Shown piece by piece: positions 62,770-62,969 of a stretch of 62,969 nt of DNA (position 1 is its first letter; the number at the start of each line of letters is the position of its first letter). The DNA comes from Bacteroidaceae bacterium. Lineage in GTDB: Bacteria > Bacteroidota > Bacteroidia > Bacteroidales > Bacteroidaceae. Made by a program: the position numbers and the translations under genes. The stretch is from NCBI GenBank assembly GCA_024401275.1, contig JAKSLJ010000018.1, positions 1 to 62,969 of the forward strand, given 5' to 3'. Below the pieces are notes generated by a model. That model searched no databases and was not told the origin of the DNA. It saw nothing but the letters and a program-made list of their open reading frames with translations.

Positions 62770-62819
62770 AAAGGAAAACGCCTCAAAAAACAAAATGATT
62801 TTTTGAGGCGTTTTCCTTT
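62770..62819. terminator. 21-bp perfect hairpin, bidirectional terminator
   Basis: Arms 62770-62790 and 62799-62819 pair perfectly. The inner end of each arm supplies an A or T run, so both strands get a terminator-like shape. It separates the kinase from the converging barrel gene. The piece GAGGCGTTTTCC recurs in the 40562 repeat. Confidence 0.75.
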
Positions 62820-62838
62820 GAGTTTTAGTAAGCGTTTT

Positions 62839-62969
62839 TTAGAACTTCACGCCAGCCGAGAGGCAGATACCATTCTGAAGCACCCTCGTTGTTTCTGGAT
62901 AGGAATGTTTTCTGTGTATGTTGTAGTCATAGATATAGTCCAGATCACAAATCAAGGAGAACTTCTTCA
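62839..62969 (-). CDS. C-terminal end of a probable outer-membrane beta-barrel protein
   Basis: A minus-strand frame open to the window edge, read as 43 residues ending NGICLSAGVKF, with DYIYDYNIHRKHSYPETTRV before it. Alternation of polar and aromatic residues and the final Phe fit the last strands of an outer-membrane barrel. The start is outside the window. No family can be named from this piece. Confidence 0.6.
   Translation of the reverse strand, partial: KKFSLICDLDYIYDYNIHRKHSYPETTRVLQNGICLSAGVKF

Overview
The window reads as a chromosomal segment of a Bacteroidales bacterium, most likely Prevotella or a close relative. The grounds are Bacteroidetes-type promoters (TAnnTTTG, sometimes with an upstream TTTG), almost no Shine-Dalgarno sequences, many TonB-dependent and secreted proteins, C-terminal tails of the form GIVIKNGKKLIKK, and a ClpC-like unfoldase of the Bacteroidetes type. 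No tRNA, rRNA, CRISPR array, transposase, integrase or phage gene was seen. Horizontal mobile elements are absent, but the intergenic spaces hold several families of short palindromes and tandem repeats, some of which run into coding sequence.

Layout. 1-3.5 kb: the end of a TonB energy-transduction operon (tonB, PstS-like lipoprotein, TPR protein). 4-8.9 kb: M3 dipeptidase and ClpC. 9-12.5 kb: a complete proline pathway (proC, proB, proA) and a methyltransferase. 12.5-14.8 kb (minus): leuB, TPR lipid-exported protein, dtd. 15-17.6 kb: birA, a SlyD-like isomerase with a Cys-rich tail, aroC. 17.7-20.2 kb: an SGNH hydrolase and a C-terminally shortened aldo/keto reductase, transcribed divergently. 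20.3-24.6 kb (minus): a GH9 glucanase followed by three small secreted proteins. 24.7-28.2 kb (minus): infA-rpmJ-rpsM-rpsK-rpsD-rpoA-rplQ. 28.4-33 kb: stand-alone AICAR formyltransferase, then divergent map, flippase and M48 peptidase.

33.1-48.1 kb is the most unusual part. Two cobalamin riboswitches, each ending in an intrinsic terminator, control first a BtuB-like receptor, a BtuG-like propeller and a 1207-residue protein with two virtually identical DUF4465-like domains, and second a 2147-residue mosaic protein with one more DUF4465-like domain, followed by a 54-residue acidic peptide. All three large secreted proteins end in the same sorting-like tail, which points to a vitamin B12 capture apparatus on the cell surface built on secretion-system tails rather than lipid anchors. 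No inner-membrane BtuCDF genes are in the window.

48.3-58.6 kb: sodium:solute symporter, HAD phosphatase, an unrecognised TPR protein, beta-helix lipoprotein, cdd, tsaD, secreted phospholipase D-like protein, U32 peptidase and sufE. 58.7-62.8 kb: a thiamine salvage operon (TPP riboswitch, TonB receptor, PnuT, thiamine pyrophosphokinase). The window closes with the end of a probable outer-membrane barrel gene on the minus strand. TonB at the left edge would energise the B12 and thiamine receptors on the right, so the segment joins vitamin uptake with housekeeping genes.
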